From Jidongwangia harbinensis (lineage in GTDB: Bacteria; Actinomycetota; Actinomycetes; Mycobacteriales; Micromonosporaceae), in NCBI RefSeq assembly GCF_020216025.1, contig NZ_JAIWNC010000054.1, positions 1-64,000 on the forward strand: a stretch of DNA of 64,000 bases. Direction: 5' to 3'. The notes beneath the pieces were generated by a model, which was not told the origin of the DNA, searched no databases, and saw nothing but the letters and a program-made list of their open reading frames with translations. This document shows positions 24,870 through 33,883 of this stretch, one piece after another. Position 1 is the stretch's first letter; every line of letters starts with the position of its first letter. Made by a program: the position numbers and the translations under genes.

Positions 24870-26383
24870 GGCGACTCCTCGGCGAACACGGCGCGCACGT
24901 ACGGTTCCCGGTCGAGCAGTTCCGTGGCCGCCCGGGTCGTGACGTCGAACAAGGGCCCGGCGACCACGGTGAGTCCGGTGCCGAGCAGGACGAGCGCGAG
25001 CGTCGAACCCACCATCAGCCGCGGCAGCACCCGCCCCCGGGCGGCGGTCCGGGCGGACGTCCCGGCGCGAGGGCTGCTCCAGAACGCCAGGTTCCAGACC
25101 CGACCGATCGCGTACAGGGTGAGCAGGCTGGTCACCACGCTGCCGGCGACGAGCAACCAGGCCAGCGCGCCGCCGTCGGCGACGCCGGCCTGCAGCAACC
25201 CGAGCTTGCCGAGGAAGCCGGAGAACGGCGGGATGCCGGCGAGGTTCAGCGCGGGCAGGAAGAACAGCACGCCGAGTACGGGCGCCAGGCGCGCGAGTCC
25301 ACCGAGCCGGTCCAGGGTCGTGGTGCCGCCCCGGCGTTCGATCAGCCCAGCGGCCAAAAACAGCGTGGTCTGGATGATGATGTGGTGCACGACGTAGAAG
25401 ATGGCCCCGGACAGCCCGGCACTGGAGGCGAGCCCGATCCCGAACAGCATGTATCCGATGTGGCTGACCAGGGTGAACGACAGCAGGCGCTTGATGTCCG
25501 ACTGCGCCACCGCACCCAGGATCCCGACCGTCATGGTGAGCAGCGCCGCGACCAGGACGATGTCGGCGGCCGGGCCGTCCGGGAACAGCAGCGTCTGGGT
25601 GCGGATGATCGCGTAGACGCCGACCTTGGTGAGCAGGCCGGCGAAGACCGCGGTGACCGGCGCGATGGCGGTCGGATAGCTGTCCGGCAACCAGGCGGAC
25701 AGCGGAAAGACGGCCGCCTTGATACCGAAGGCGAGCAGCAGCATGCTCTGCAGGCCCAGTTGCAGGCTGTCGGGCAGCGCGTCGAGCCGACCGGCGAGTT
25801 GCGCCAGGTTCAGGGTGCCGGTGGCGGCGTAGATGAGGCCGATGGCGGTCAGGAAGATCAACGACGACAACAGGCTGACCACGACGTACGTGGTGCCGTC
25901 CCGGATGCGGCTCTTGGTGGCGCCGATCGTGATCAGCACGTAGCTGGCGGCGAGCAGGATCTCGAAGCCGACGTACAGGTTGAACAGGTCTCCCGCCAGG
26001 AAGGCGTTGGTGACGCCGGCAGTCAGGATGAGGTATGCCGGGTGATAGACCGCCACCGGAGTGGAGCCGTCGCCGTCAGCCAGGCCCTGGCCGATCGAGT
26101 ACACCAGGACGCAGAGCGTCACCGCGGCGGAGACCACCAGCATCAGCGCCGCGAGCCGGTCGGCGACCAGCACGATGCCCAGCGGTGCCGGCCATCCGCC
26201 GACCGTGACGACCAGCGGGTCACCGCCCGCGGTGAGCGCCAGCAGGGCGACCGCCACCCCGAGGGTGGCACTCAGCACGAGCACACTCACGGTGCGCTGC
26301 AGGTTCGGGCGCCGCCGGATCAGCAACGTCAGGGCGGCGCCGAGCAGCGGCATGATCACCGGCAGCGGGACGAGCCACGTCAT
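24866..26383 (-). CDS. mrpD: Mrp antiporter subunit D
   Basis: 505 residues, about 14 membrane helices, homologous to complex I antiporter subunits NuoM/NuoN. Conserved pieces seen: YVGFEILLAASYVLI (with the key membrane Glu), FGIKAAVFPLSAWLPDSYP (the Lys of the proton path) and LLSFTLVSHIGYMLFG. It forms a proton or sodium channel half of the Mrp complex. Overlaps C and E by 4 bases. Confidence 0.93.
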   Translation of the reverse strand: MTWLVPLPVIMPLLGAALTLLIRRRPNLQRTVSVLVLSATLGVAVALLALTAGGDPLVVTVGGWPAPLGIVLVADRLAALMLVVSAAVTLCVLVYSIGQGLADGDGSTPVAVYHPAYLILTAGVTNAFLAGDLFNLYVGFEILLAASYVLITIGATKSRIRDGTTYVVVSLLSSLIFLTAIGLIYAATGTLNLAQLAGRLDALPDSLQLGLQSMLLLAFGIKAAVFPLSAWLPDSYPTAIAPVTAVFAGLLTKVGVYAIIRTQTLLFPDGPAADIVLVAALLTMTVGILGAVAQSDIKRLLSFTLVSHIGYMLFGIGLASSAGLSGAIFYVVHHIIIQTTLFLAAGLIERRGGTTTLDRLGGLARLAPVLGVLFFLPALNLAGIPPFSGFLGKLGLLQAGVADGGALAWLLVAGSVVTSLLTLYAIGRVWNLAFWSSPRAGTSARTAARGRVLPRLMVGSTLALVLLGTGLTVVAGPLFDVTTRAATELLDREPYVRAVFAEESP

Positions 26384-26835
26384 CGCGGCGCCCCTTCCAC
26401 GGCGGCGTCCTCGGCGGCCGGATCCTCGACCGCCGGATTCTCGGACTCCGGTGTGTCCTCATCCTCCAGGCCCTGGTCACGTTCGGCCCGCGCCATGATC
26501 CGCCGGTCCTCGACGTCGTCCTGGACGTCGTCGTGGCCGGTCAGGAACCAGCTGCGGTACGCCATCGCCAGCAGGAACGCGGTCATGCCCAGGGTGATCA
26601 CGATGGCGGTCAGGATCATCGCCTGGGTCAGCGGATCGGCCATCTGCGGCTCAGGGGTGACGCCGACGATCGGTGGCCCGCCGTAGGCGCCGCCGAGCAG
26701 GATCAGCAGGTTCACCCCGTTGCCCAGCAGCGTGATGCCGAGGATGACCCGGGTCAGGTTGCGTTCCAGCAGCAGCGTGACGCCCGCGGCGAACAGCACA
26801 CCGACCACGATCACCAGCAGCAGATTCGGGCTCAT
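26380..26835 (-). CDS. mrpC: Mrp antiporter subunit C
   Basis: 151 residues: three helices in the NuoK/MnhC pattern (LLLVIVVGVLFAAGVTLLLE; ILGITLLGNGVNLLIL; LTQAMILTAIVITLGMTAF) with the conserved DPLTQAMILTAIVI segment, and a long acidic tail (about residues 100-151) absent from short homologues. 4-base overlaps with A and D. Confidence 0.92.
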   Translation of the reverse strand: MSPNLLLVIVVGVLFAAGVTLLLERNLTRVILGITLLGNGVNLLILLGGAYGGPPIVGVTPEPQMADPLTQAMILTAIVITLGMTAFLLAMAYRSWFLTGHDDVQDDVEDRRIMARAERDQGLEDEDTPESENPAVEDPAAEDAAVEGAPR

Positions 26836-29663
26836 ACCAGTTCCTCCTCGCGCCGGGCTGCCGCGTCCCGCTCGGTCTGCTCCTGGCGGTCCACCTCGGC
26901 GCCGAGGCTGCGCAGGATGTTCAGCACCACCCCGATGACCACCAGGTACACGCCCACGTCGAAGATCATCGAGGTGACGAAGTGGACGTGGCCGAGCACC
27001 GGCAGATGCCAGTCCAGCAGGGTGCTCTGCAGCACCTCACCACCGGCGACCGCGGCGGTCAGGCCGGTGCCCAGCGCGACGAACAGGCCGGCGCCCATCA
27101 CCGCACCGGCGTCGACCGGCGCCGCCACGTCCAGTTCCCTGCGGCCACCGGCCAGGTACCGCAGCACCAGCGCCAGCCCGACGACCAGGCCGCCGGCGAA
27201 CCCGCCGCCGGGTGCGTTGTGACCGGCGAACAACAGGTAAATCGAGAACAGCACGATGGTGTGGAACACCAGCCGGGTGACCACCTCGAGGATCGGCGAG
27301 CGCAGGCCGGCGTCGAGCGTGTGCCCGGCCATCAGCCACACCTGGCCGCGCGGCGGAGTCGGCAGGAGCGGACGGCGCGCGCCACGCGGGATGCGCCGCG
27401 ACCCGCCGCCGTACACCAGGCTGGCGACCCCGACGGCGGCCACCAGCAGCACCGAGATCTCGCCCATCGTGTCCCAGGCCCGGATGTCGACCAGGGTCAC
27501 GTTCACCACGTTGCGTCCCCCGCCGTACGACACGGCGGGCTCGGCGAAGCCGGTGGAGATGGCGACGGCCTGACGGCCCGCGGTGGCCGCGTAGGCCAGG
27601 CCGGAGACCACCGCGCCGACCGCAACGCCGATGGCGACCCGGATCCGCCGGCTGGCCACCAGCGGCCGCACCGAGAAGTGTCCCGGCAGGCGGCGCAGCA
27701 CCAGCACGTACATCACCATCGTGCACGTCTCCACCAGCATCTGCGTCAGCGCCAGGTCGGGAGCGCCGTGCAGGATGAACAGCATCGCCGTGGCGTACCC
27801 GGTCACGCCGACCAGCACCACCGCGGCCAGCCGGCGCCGCGCCCGGGTGGCGAATACCGCCGCGATGATCAGCGCGGCCGACGGGACCAGCTGCAGCGGG
27901 GTGTCCCACAGCCGGAACTCCCCCGGCAGCGGCCAGCCGGCCAGCAGCGCACCGCCGCCCAGCAGCACCAGCACGACGAGAATCGTGCCCAGGTAGATCG
28001 GCAACGAGCCGCGCTGGGTGGCGCCGGTGACCTCGACCGCGAGCCGCCCCAGCCAGCCCGTCGCCCGGTCGTAGCCGACTCCCCCGTCCACCGGCAACCG
28101 CACCCGCCGCCACCACAGCGTCCGCGCGGTCATCGCGAACACCGCGGCGCCGCCGGCCAGCACCAACGCGGACAGTCCCAGTGCCGGGGTGACACCGTGC
28201 CACACCGCGAGGTGGTAACCGCCGGTGTCCGGATAGGTGTCGGCGTACCCGGCCAGCAGGCCGTCGAGCGCCGACGCGGCGAGCCCGGCCACCAGGCCCG
28301 CGACCGCCAGGAGCGCCGCCGGACCGAGGAACGACCACGACACGCGACGGACCGCCGGCGGCGCGACCCCGGGCTTGTCGGCGAAGGCGCCCCAGAGGAA
28401 ACGCAGCGTGTACGCCACCGTCAGCGCGGACCCGCAGACCACCCCGGCCAGCACCGCCCACTCCCAGGGATCGCCACCGAGAAATGCTTCGAGGATCGCC
28501 TCCTTGCCGACGAACCCGGCCAGTGGTGGCACACCGGCCATCGAGAGCGCGGCGAGCACGGCGACCACCCACACCGCCGGCGCCGAACGCCGCAGGCCGC
28601 TGAGCTCCCGCAGGTCGCGCGTGCCGGCCGCGTGGTCGATGATGCCCACCACGAAGAACAGCGCCGCCTTGAACATGGCGTGGGCCAGCAGCATCATCGC
28701 GCCGGCCAGCGCCGCGTCCCGGAAACCGGCGCCCAGCGCCACCGTCAGCAGACCGAGCTGGCTGACCGTGCCGTACGCCAGCAGCAGCTTCAGGTCGTGC
28801 TGACGCAGTGCCGTCCACCCGCCGAAAAGCATGGTCACGATGCCGGCGACCAGCACGACCGGTCGCCACGGCGCGACACCGGCAAGCACCGGCCCGAGCA
28901 GTCCCACAAGGAACACGCCGGCCTTCACCATCGCCGCGGCGTGCAGGTAGGCGCTGACCGGCGTCGGGGCGGCCATCGCCGCGGGCAGCCAGAAGCTGAA
29001 CGGGAAGATCGCCGACTTGGACAGTGCGCCGAGCAGCAGCAGGACCACCGCGACCGCCAGATAGCCACCGTCCGGGAGCGCCGAGGCCACCTGGGACCAG
29101 CGGTAACTGTCGGCGTGTTCGCCGAGCATGATGATGCCCACGAGCATCGCCAGCCCGCCCAGCGTGGTGACGATCAGGGCCTGCAGCGCGGCTCGCCGGC
29201 TGGCCCGGCTGGTCGGGTCGTGCCCGATCAGCAGGTACGAGAAAACGGTGGTCAGCTCCCAGAAGACATACAGCACGACGAGGTTGTCGGACACGATCAG
29301 GCCGAGCATGGCGCCCGCGAACCCGACGAACACCCCGGCGAACCGGCCCAGGTCCGGTTCGCCGGGCGCGAAGTACCGGGCACAGTAGATCAGCGCGAGC
29401 GCGCCCACGCCGCCGACGAGGAGCACCATCAGCCAGGACAGCGAGGTCATCCGCAGGGCGACGTCCACATCGAGCTGCCCGGCCCACGGGTACGTCTCGG
29501 CGACCGCACGGCCGTCGCGCAACGCGGCGGTGTGGGTCAGCGCCCATCCCAGCCCGGCGGCCGGCACCACGGCCAGCACATAGAACGCCCGCAATCCGAG
29601 CAGGCGCACCAGGCTCGGAGCCAGCAACGCGGCGAAAAGATGTGCCGCCAGCAGCATCAGCAT
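26832..29663 (-). CDS. mrpA: Mrp antiporter subunit A fused to B
   Basis: 943 residues. Start set at ATG 29663 (MLMLLAAHLF), with GGGGGAGG upstream; the frame extends further but without a better site. The first 500 residues are the NuoL-like antiporter core (YVFWELTTVFSYLLIGH; KSAIFPFSFWLPAAMAAPTPVSAYLHAA contains the key Lys and His). The middle holds the MrpA C-terminal region (APDLALTQMLVETCTMVMYV). The last 160 residues are a complete MrpB/MnhB domain (FHTIVLFSIYLLFAGHNAPGGGF), explaining why no separate mrpB is present. First gene of the A/B-C-D-E-F-G operon. Confidence 0.93.
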   Translation of the reverse strand: MLMLLAAHLFAALLAPSLVRLLGLRAFYVLAVVPAAGLGWALTHTAALRDGRAVAETYPWAGQLDVDVALRMTSLSWLMVLLVGGVGALALIYCARYFAPGEPDLGRFAGVFVGFAGAMLGLIVSDNLVVLYVFWELTTVFSYLLIGHDPTSRASRRAALQALIVTTLGGLAMLVGIIMLGEHADSYRWSQVASALPDGGYLAVAVVLLLLGALSKSAIFPFSFWLPAAMAAPTPVSAYLHAAAMVKAGVFLVGLLGPVLAGVAPWRPVVLVAGIVTMLFGGWTALRQHDLKLLLAYGTVSQLGLLTVALGAGFRDAALAGAMMLLAHAMFKAALFFVVGIIDHAAGTRDLRELSGLRRSAPAVWVVAVLAALSMAGVPPLAGFVGKEAILEAFLGGDPWEWAVLAGVVCGSALTVAYTLRFLWGAFADKPGVAPPAVRRVSWSFLGPAALLAVAGLVAGLAASALDGLLAGYADTYPDTGGYHLAVWHGVTPALGLSALVLAGGAAVFAMTARTLWWRRVRLPVDGGVGYDRATGWLGRLAVEVTGATQRGSLPIYLGTILVVLVLLGGGALLAGWPLPGEFRLWDTPLQLVPSAALIIAAVFATRARRRLAAVVLVGVTGYATAMLFILHGAPDLALTQMLVETCTMVMYVLVLRRLPGHFSVRPLVASRRIRVAIGVAVGAVVSGLAYAATAGRQAVAISTGFAEPAVSYGGGRNVVNVTLVDIRAWDTMGEISVLLVAAVGVASLVYGGGSRRIPRGARRPLLPTPPRGQVWLMAGHTLDAGLRSPILEVVTRLVFHTIVLFSIYLLFAGHNAPGGGFAGGLVVGLALVLRYLAGGRRELDVAAPVDAGAVMGAGLFVALGTGLTAAVAGGEVLQSTLLDWHLPVLGHVHFVTSMIFDVGVYLVVIGVVLNILRSLGAEVDRQEQTERDAAARREEELV

Positions 29664-29754
29664 GCGTGATCCTCCCCCTGCCTGCCGACGGCTCTCGGTC
29701 GCCTGGAGTACCCACCCCCAGGTAAGTAACCTACCGGCCGGGGCCGGCATGCGC

Positions 29755-30237
29755 TCAGCCGTTGATCAACACATCGCGAAGCCCGGTGACGGCCGCGGCG
29801 TCTCCGACGGCCACGACCCGGTCGCCGCCGCGGAACTCGAAATCGGGTGTGGGCGACGGGAACGCGTGACCGTCCCGGACCACCGCCACGATCGACGCGC
29901 CGGTGCGGGTACGCGCGCGGGTGTCGGCCAGCCGGCGCCCGCAGTACGGCGAACCGGCCGCGACCGGGATGCGCACGGTCTCCACCCCGTCGAGGCCACC
30001 CGTCAGCTCGGTCACCTGGTCCACCACGATCGGCAGGTCGAGCAACTGGGCGACGGTCCGCGCCTCGGTCTCGTCCAGCGCCACGGTGTGCAGGACCCGA
30101 TCAGGGTCCACCGGGTCGTAGGAGACCAGGTCCCGGCGGCCGCCAAGGTGCGCCACCACGCCGATGCGCTGTCCCTCGGCGGTGCCGAGGGTGTACGACA
30201 GTCCGAGTCCGGGCAGTGCGGCCCGCTCCAGTTCCAT
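29755..30237 (-). CDS. TrkA-C/KhtT-like cation:proton antiporter regulatory subunit
   Basis: 160 residues from ATG 30237, with GGAGG 5 bases before. The C-terminal half (about 90-160) is a TrkA-C (RCK_C) domain: VETVRIPVAAGSPYCGRRL ... TGASIVAVVRDGHAFPSP ... FRGGDRVVAVGD. The N-terminal half matches the KhtT-like regulatory subunit of K+/H+ antiporters. No matching KhtU-type antiporter lies in this window; the Mrp operon follows 91 bases downstream on the same strand, so it may modulate Mrp or another cation system. Confidence 0.83.
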   Translation of the reverse strand: MELERAALPGLGLSYTLGTAEGQRIGVVAHLGGRRDLVSYDPVDPDRVLHTVALDETEARTVAQLLDLPIVVDQVTELTGGLDGVETVRIPVAAGSPYCGRRLADTRARTRTGASIVAVVRDGHAFPSPTPDFEFRGGDRVVAVGDAAAVTGLRDVLING

Positions 30238-30248
30238 CACGCCTCCGG

Positions 30249-30728
30249 TCAGTTCCGGTCCAGCGCGCGGACCGCTTCGACGGCGTGGGCACTGTCGACC
30301 TCGACAGCGTATTTCTGTGCGTGCATGGCGGTGGTGCTGGCGAAGTCGCGACGCCCGTCGGTGGCCCAGTGGTTGACGAACCCGACGACGGCGCCGGCGG
30401 CGGCACCGATCAGCAGACCACCGAGCGTCATGGCGGGCCACGCCGCGCCGGCCACGAACAGGCCGAGCAGCAGGCCCGTGAGCATGCCGAGCCAGGCACC
30501 CAGCGCGGCACCGAGCAGGGTCGACCGGGTCTTGGTCAGGCGTCCCATCACCTGTTCGACGCTGTGCAGCCCGGTGCCGACGATGCGGACTCGTTCGACC
30601 GGGAAGCCGACGTCGGACAGCCGGTCCACCACTCGTTCGGCGTCGCGGTAGGACATGAACTCGCCGAGCCGGTAGACGTGGTCGTCGGTGCGGTCCGTGC
30701 GGAGGATCAAGGTCGCCGTGGGGACCAT
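30249..30728 (-). CDS. membrane protein with an N-terminal GSP17M-like domain
   Basis: 159 residues. The first 60 resemble the general-stress-protein 17M/YflT fold (FMSYRDAERVVDRLSDVGFP). A Gly/Ala-rich membrane hairpin follows (TLLGAALGAWLGMLTGLLLG; LGGLLIGAAAGAVVGFV), then a short polar domain. Function unknown; relatives are common in actinobacterial stress clusters. It lies 11 bases before the TrkA-C gene and diverges from marR, sharing the operator-like gap. Confidence 0.78.
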   Translation of the reverse strand: MVPTATLILRTDRTDDHVYRLGEFMSYRDAERVVDRLSDVGFPVERVRIVGTGLHSVEQVMGRLTKTRSTLLGAALGAWLGMLTGLLLGLFVAGAAWPAMTLGGLLIGAAAGAVVGFVNHWATDGRRDFASTTAMHAQKYAVEVDSAHAVEAVRALDRN

Positions 30729-30764
30729 GGTCTGTTCGCCTTCCCTTCATATCGTTGGCATGCC

Positions 30765-30800
30765 CCAACCATATCCCAAGTAGTTGGTTGGTGCAAACCA
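30765..30800. promoter_or_regulatory. overlapping inverted repeats in the marR divergent gap
   Basis: CCAACC (30765-30770) pairs with GGTTGG (30786-30791); TGGTT (30785-30789) pairs with AACCA (30796-30800). They sit 14-49 bases upstream of the marR start, next to a TATGGG box. This is where a MarR protein commonly represses its own and a divergent gene. Confidence 0.5.
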
Positions 30801-30813
30801 CCTATGGGGTACG

Positions 30814-31332
30814 ATGAGCCACATGGAGCAGGACCGCACCTCCGCCCAGCAGGTCCAGGATGCGTTCACCAGGCTGATGCGGTGGGCGCACCGCGGCGAC
30901 GTACGCCGGTCACTACTCGGCGCCGCCGCGCATGCCCTGTCCCCCAACGACGTCATCCTGCTCCGTACGATCACCGCCCACGGCCCGGTCCGCGTCTCCG
31001 ACCTCGCCTCCTGGCAGCGCGTCGATAAATCGACGGTCACGCCGCAGGTGCGGCGGCTCGAGGACCGCGGCCTCGTCGCCCGCCAGGGCGACCCCGGCGA
31101 CAAACGCGCCGCCCTGCTCACCACGACCGACCACGGCCACCGCACGCTCCGGGACATCGACCAGGCAGGCGTGCACCTGTTCGACAACGCGCTCGACAGC
31201 TGGCCGGATCCCGACCGGCGCGCCCTCGCGGCGCTGATGCAGCGATTCGTCGACCACCTGGCGGACGTGCCGCAGCCCAGCCCCCTGCCGCCAACGAAAC
31301 ACCGCCCCTCCAGCGGCGAGGGGGCATCGTGA
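30814..31332 (+). CDS. MarR-family transcriptional regulator
   Basis: 172 residues from ATG 30814 (a second ATG 9 bases on is also possible). Winged-helix core: VRVSDLASWQRVDKSTVTPQ is the recognition region, followed by RRLEDRGLVARQGDPGDKRA with the wing and the conserved DxR. MarR proteins are dimeric repressors released by phenolic or oxidising ligands. Its stop overlaps the start of the M20 hydrolase by GTGA, so the hydrolase is probably its co-regulated partner. Inverted repeats precede it. Confidence 0.88.
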   Translation: MSHMEQDRTSAQQVQDAFTRLMRWAHRGDVRRSLLGAAAHALSPNDVILLRTITAHGPVRVSDLASWQRVDKSTVTPQVRRLEDRGLVARQGDPGDKRAALLTTTDHGHRTLRDIDQAGVHLFDNALDSWPDPDRRALAALMQRFVDHLADVPQPSPLPPTKHRPSSGEGAS

Positions 31333-32591
31333 CCACCTCGTCGGCCGCGTCTGCCGTACTGGCCGGCTGGGCCGGCCTGCGCGCCGAACAGGAGGAGCTC
31401 TACCGCTCCCTGCACCGGCACCCCGAGCTGTCCCACCAGGAACACCGCACCGCGGAGGCGGCCGCCGACGGCCTGCGCCGGGCCGGGTTCCGGGTCCACA
31501 CCGGTGTGGGCGGCACCGGCGTGGTCGGGATCCTCACCAACGGCGCCGGCCCCTCGGTGCTGCTCCGGGCAGACATGGACGCCCTACCGGTCCGGGAACG
31601 CACCGGCCTGCCCTACGCGAGCGCGGTCACCGCCACCGACGCCGACGGCAACGACGTCCCGGTGATGCACGCCTGCGGACATGACGTCCACGTGGCGTGC
31701 CTGCTCGGCGCCGCCCGCCTGCTTGCCGGCAAGCAGGACGCCTGGCACGGCACCCTTGTCGCCCTGTTCCAGCCCGCGGAGGAGACCGGCGACGGGGCCC
31801 GCGGCATGGTCGACGACCACCTGGCCGCCATCATCCCCAGTGTCGACGTGGCGCTCGCCCAGCACGTCATGCCCCTGCCCGCCGGCCAGGTCGGCACGCA
31901 CACCGGCCCGGTCCTGTCCGCGGCGGACAGCATGCGGATCATCGTCCACGGCCGCGGCGCACACGGATCCATGCCGCAAGCGGCCGTCGACCCGGTGGTC
32001 CTGGCCGCGATGATCGTGGTCCGGCTGCAGACGGTGGTGGCCCGCGAGGTGCCGCCCACCGAGACGGCCGTGCTCACCGTCGGCAGCATCCTGGCCGGCG
32101 CCACCAGCAACGTCATCCCAGACTCCGCGCAGTTGCTGCTCAACCTGCGCACCTACCGCGACACCACCCGCGACACGATGCTGGCGGCCATCCGCCGGAT
32201 CGTGACCGCGGAGTGCCAGGCCTCCGGGTCACCACGCGAACCCGAGTTCGAACTGTTCGACCGGTTCCCACTGACCGACAACGACGCCGCGACCACCGAG
32301 CGGGTCGCCGCGGCCTTCGCGGACCATTTCGCCGACCGCGCCGGACTCATCGGGCCGCAGTCCGCCAGCGAGGACTTCAGCGACATCCCCCGCGCCCTCG
32401 GCGTCCCCTACACGTACTGGTGCATCGGCGGGATCGACGCCGAGACATACCGCCGCGCCGAGGAGACCGGCCGGGTCGCCCAAGACATCCCGGTCAACCA
32501 CTCGGCGGCATTCGCTCCCGTGCTCCAGCCCACCCTGCGCACCGGAACCGAGGCGCTGGTCGTCGCCGCACTCGCCTGGCTCGCCCGCTGA
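31329..32591 (+). CDS. M20D-family amidohydrolase
   Basis: 420 residues starting at GTG 31329. Typical M20D text: LHRHPELSHQEHRT, VLLRADMDALPV, HACGHDVHVACLLGAARLL (metal ligands), LFQPAEETGDGARGM (catalytic Glu and ligand Glu), and RGAHGSMPQAAVDPV of the dimerisation domain. The family hydrolyses N-acyl amino acids, hippurate or auxin-type conjugates. Its final codons are repeated in a small remnant at about 38375. The IS481 insertion lies 17 bases after its stop and does not disrupt it. Confidence 0.9.
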   Translation: MTTSSAASAVLAGWAGLRAEQEELYRSLHRHPELSHQEHRTAEAAADGLRRAGFRVHTGVGGTGVVGILTNGAGPSVLLRADMDALPVRERTGLPYASAVTATDADGNDVPVMHACGHDVHVACLLGAARLLAGKQDAWHGTLVALFQPAEETGDGARGMVDDHLAAIIPSVDVALAQHVMPLPAGQVGTHTGPVLSAADSMRIIVHGRGAHGSMPQAAVDPVVLAAMIVVRLQTVVAREVPPTETAVLTVGSILAGATSNVIPDSAQLLLNLRTYRDTTRDTMLAAIRRIVTAECQASGSPREPEFELFDRFPLTDNDAATTERVAAAFADHFADRAGLIGPQSASEDFSDIPRALGVPYTYWCIGGIDAETYRRAEETGRVAQDIPVNHSAAFAPVLQPTLRTGTEALVVAALAWLAR

Positions 32592-32607
32592 ACACCGTCA
32601 CGGCGTA

Positions 32608-32613
32608 ACTAGA
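32608..32613 (+). repeat. target-site duplication, left copy
   Basis: ACTAGA, repeated at 33708-33713. It fits the NCTAGN target known for IS481. Confidence 0.85.
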
Positions 32614-33707
32614 TGTTCTGTCCACGGACGTTGGTAACGCGTCGGAAGTCCTGAAACGGGTGAGGACCTCCAGGTGAAGTGGAGCTTGCGACAGTTCCAC
32701 ACCACACCCAGGAGGTCCTCGTGCCCCACGCTAACGCTGTCCTGACCGAACGTGGCCGATTGCGGCTGGCCCGGTGCGTCGTCGACGAGCGGTGGCCGTT
32801 ACGGCGGGCCGCGGAACGCTTCCAGGTCAGTGCCACGACCGCGAAACGCTGGGCTGACCGTTACCGCACGCACGGGCCCGCGCGGGCATGACGGATCGGT
32901 CCAGCCGGCCGCATCGCAGCCCGAACCGCACGCCCCGCCCGGTCGAACGCCGGGTACTGCACCTACGCCGCAGCAAGCGCCTCGGCCCGGTCCGGATCGG
33001 CTGGCGCCTGGGCCTACCTGCCTCCACCTGCCATGCGATCCTGCGCCGGGCCGGCGTCGCCCGTCTGGCACACCTGGACCGGGCCACCGCCGAGCCGGTC
33101 CGCCGCTACGAACACGCCGCGCCCGGCGACCTGATCCACGTCGACGTCAAGAAGCTCGGCAACATCCCCGACGGCGGCGGCTGGCGCACCCAGGGCCGCG
33201 CCCAGGGCAAACTCAACCGCACCGCCACCGCCGAACACACCACCGACACTTACGGCGGTGCCCGGCTCGGCTACGCCTACCTGCACACCGCCCTCGACGA
33301 CCATTCACGGCTGGCCTACACCGAAATCCTCGGCGACGAGACGAAGGAGACCGCTGCCGGGTTCTGGCGCCGCGCGCATGCCTGGTTCACCGACCACGGC
33401 GTCACCATCAGCCGAGTGCTGTCGGACAACGGCTCCTGCTACAAGTCCCGGGTCTGGCACACCACCTGCGCCGAGCTGGGTGTCACGGTGAAGAAAACCC
33501 GCCCGTACCGTCCACAAACTAACGGCAAAGTCGAGCGTTTCCACCGCACCCTTGCCGACGAATGGGCCTACACCAAGCCCTACACCAGCGAGAACGCACG
33601 CAGGAAAGCCCTACCCCGATTCCTGCACACCTACAATCACCACCGACACCACTCCGCCGTCGGCGGCCCACCCGCCAGCCGCGTTCCCAACCTCACCGGA
33701 CAGAACA
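32614..33707 (+). mobile_element. IS481-family insertion sequence
   Basis: A 1094-bp element. Its ends are inverted repeats of about 30 bp: left TGTTCTGTCCACGGACGTTG against right (reversed) TGTTCTGTCCGGTGAGGTTG, with GTAACGCG/GGAACGCG beyond. It is flanked by a perfect 6-bp duplication ACTAGA. The transposase is split into two overlapping frames. Confidence 0.93.
32721..32891 (+). CDS. IS481 transposase, N-terminal HTH frame
   Basis: 56 codons from GTG 32721, preceded by AGGAGG. It encodes the HTH half of an IS481 transposase (ARCVVDERWPLRRAAERFQV; ATTAKRWADRYRTHGP). In most relatives the protein continues without interruption into the DDE part (HGPAGMTDRSSRPHRSP). Here CCCGCGCGGGCATGA carries two extra bases, shifting the frame to a stop that overlaps the next start as ATGA. 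Either a mutation or a coupled two-frame arrangement. Confidence 0.8.
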   Translation: MPHANAVLTERGRLRLARCVVDERWPLRRAAERFQVSATTAKRWADRYRTHGPARA

Positions 33708-33712
33708 ACTAG
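32888..33712 (+). CDS. IS481 transposase, DDE catalytic frame
   Basis: 274 codons holding the catalytic core: LIHVDVKKLGNIPDGGG (first Asp), RLGYAYLHTALDDHSRLAYT and SRVLSDNGSCYKS (second Asp), and PYRPQTNGKVERFHRTLADE (Glu). The C-terminus HHRHHSAVGGPPASRVPNL is typical of the family. It reads through the right inverted repeat, and its stop TAG (33710-33712) lies in the duplicated target DNA, not in the element. Probably active only if the HTH frame is supplied by coupling or frameshift. Confidence 0.9.
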   Translation: MTDRSSRPHRSPNRTPRPVERRVLHLRRSKRLGPVRIGWRLGLPASTCHAILRRAGVARLAHLDRATAEPVRRYEHAAPGDLIHVDVKKLGNIPDGGGWRTQGRAQGKLNRTATAEHTTDTYGGARLGYAYLHTALDDHSRLAYTEILGDETKETAAGFWRRAHAWFTDHGVTISRVLSDNGSCYKSRVWHTTCAELGVTVKKTRPYRPQTNGKVERFHRTLADEWAYTKPYTSENARRKALPRFLHTYNHHRHHSAVGGPPASRVPNLTGQNN

Positions 33713-33713
33713 A
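33708..33713 (+). repeat. target-site duplication, right copy
   Basis: ACTAGA, matching 32608-32613; it also supplies the transposase stop codon. Confidence 0.85.
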
Positions 33714-33883
33714 GCTCGTCATGAGGACGATCGTGGTGGCGGTTCGACGGCAGCGCGCTGGCCCGCACATCTGGGCGCCGCGGTGCAGCGCATACTGCGC
33801 GACGGCCACGCGGACGACACCCGCATCGACGCGTTCGCCCGGTCTGCGGCCGCGGACCGGTGTAGGGCTGGATCAACTCCTGA

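Noticed and set aside
26982..29715. Two open frames of about 890 codons overlapping mrpA, one on each strand
   Set aside because: High-GC shadow frames; composition is Arg/Gly/Ala/His-rich without domains, while the mrpA frame carries clear antiporter motifs.
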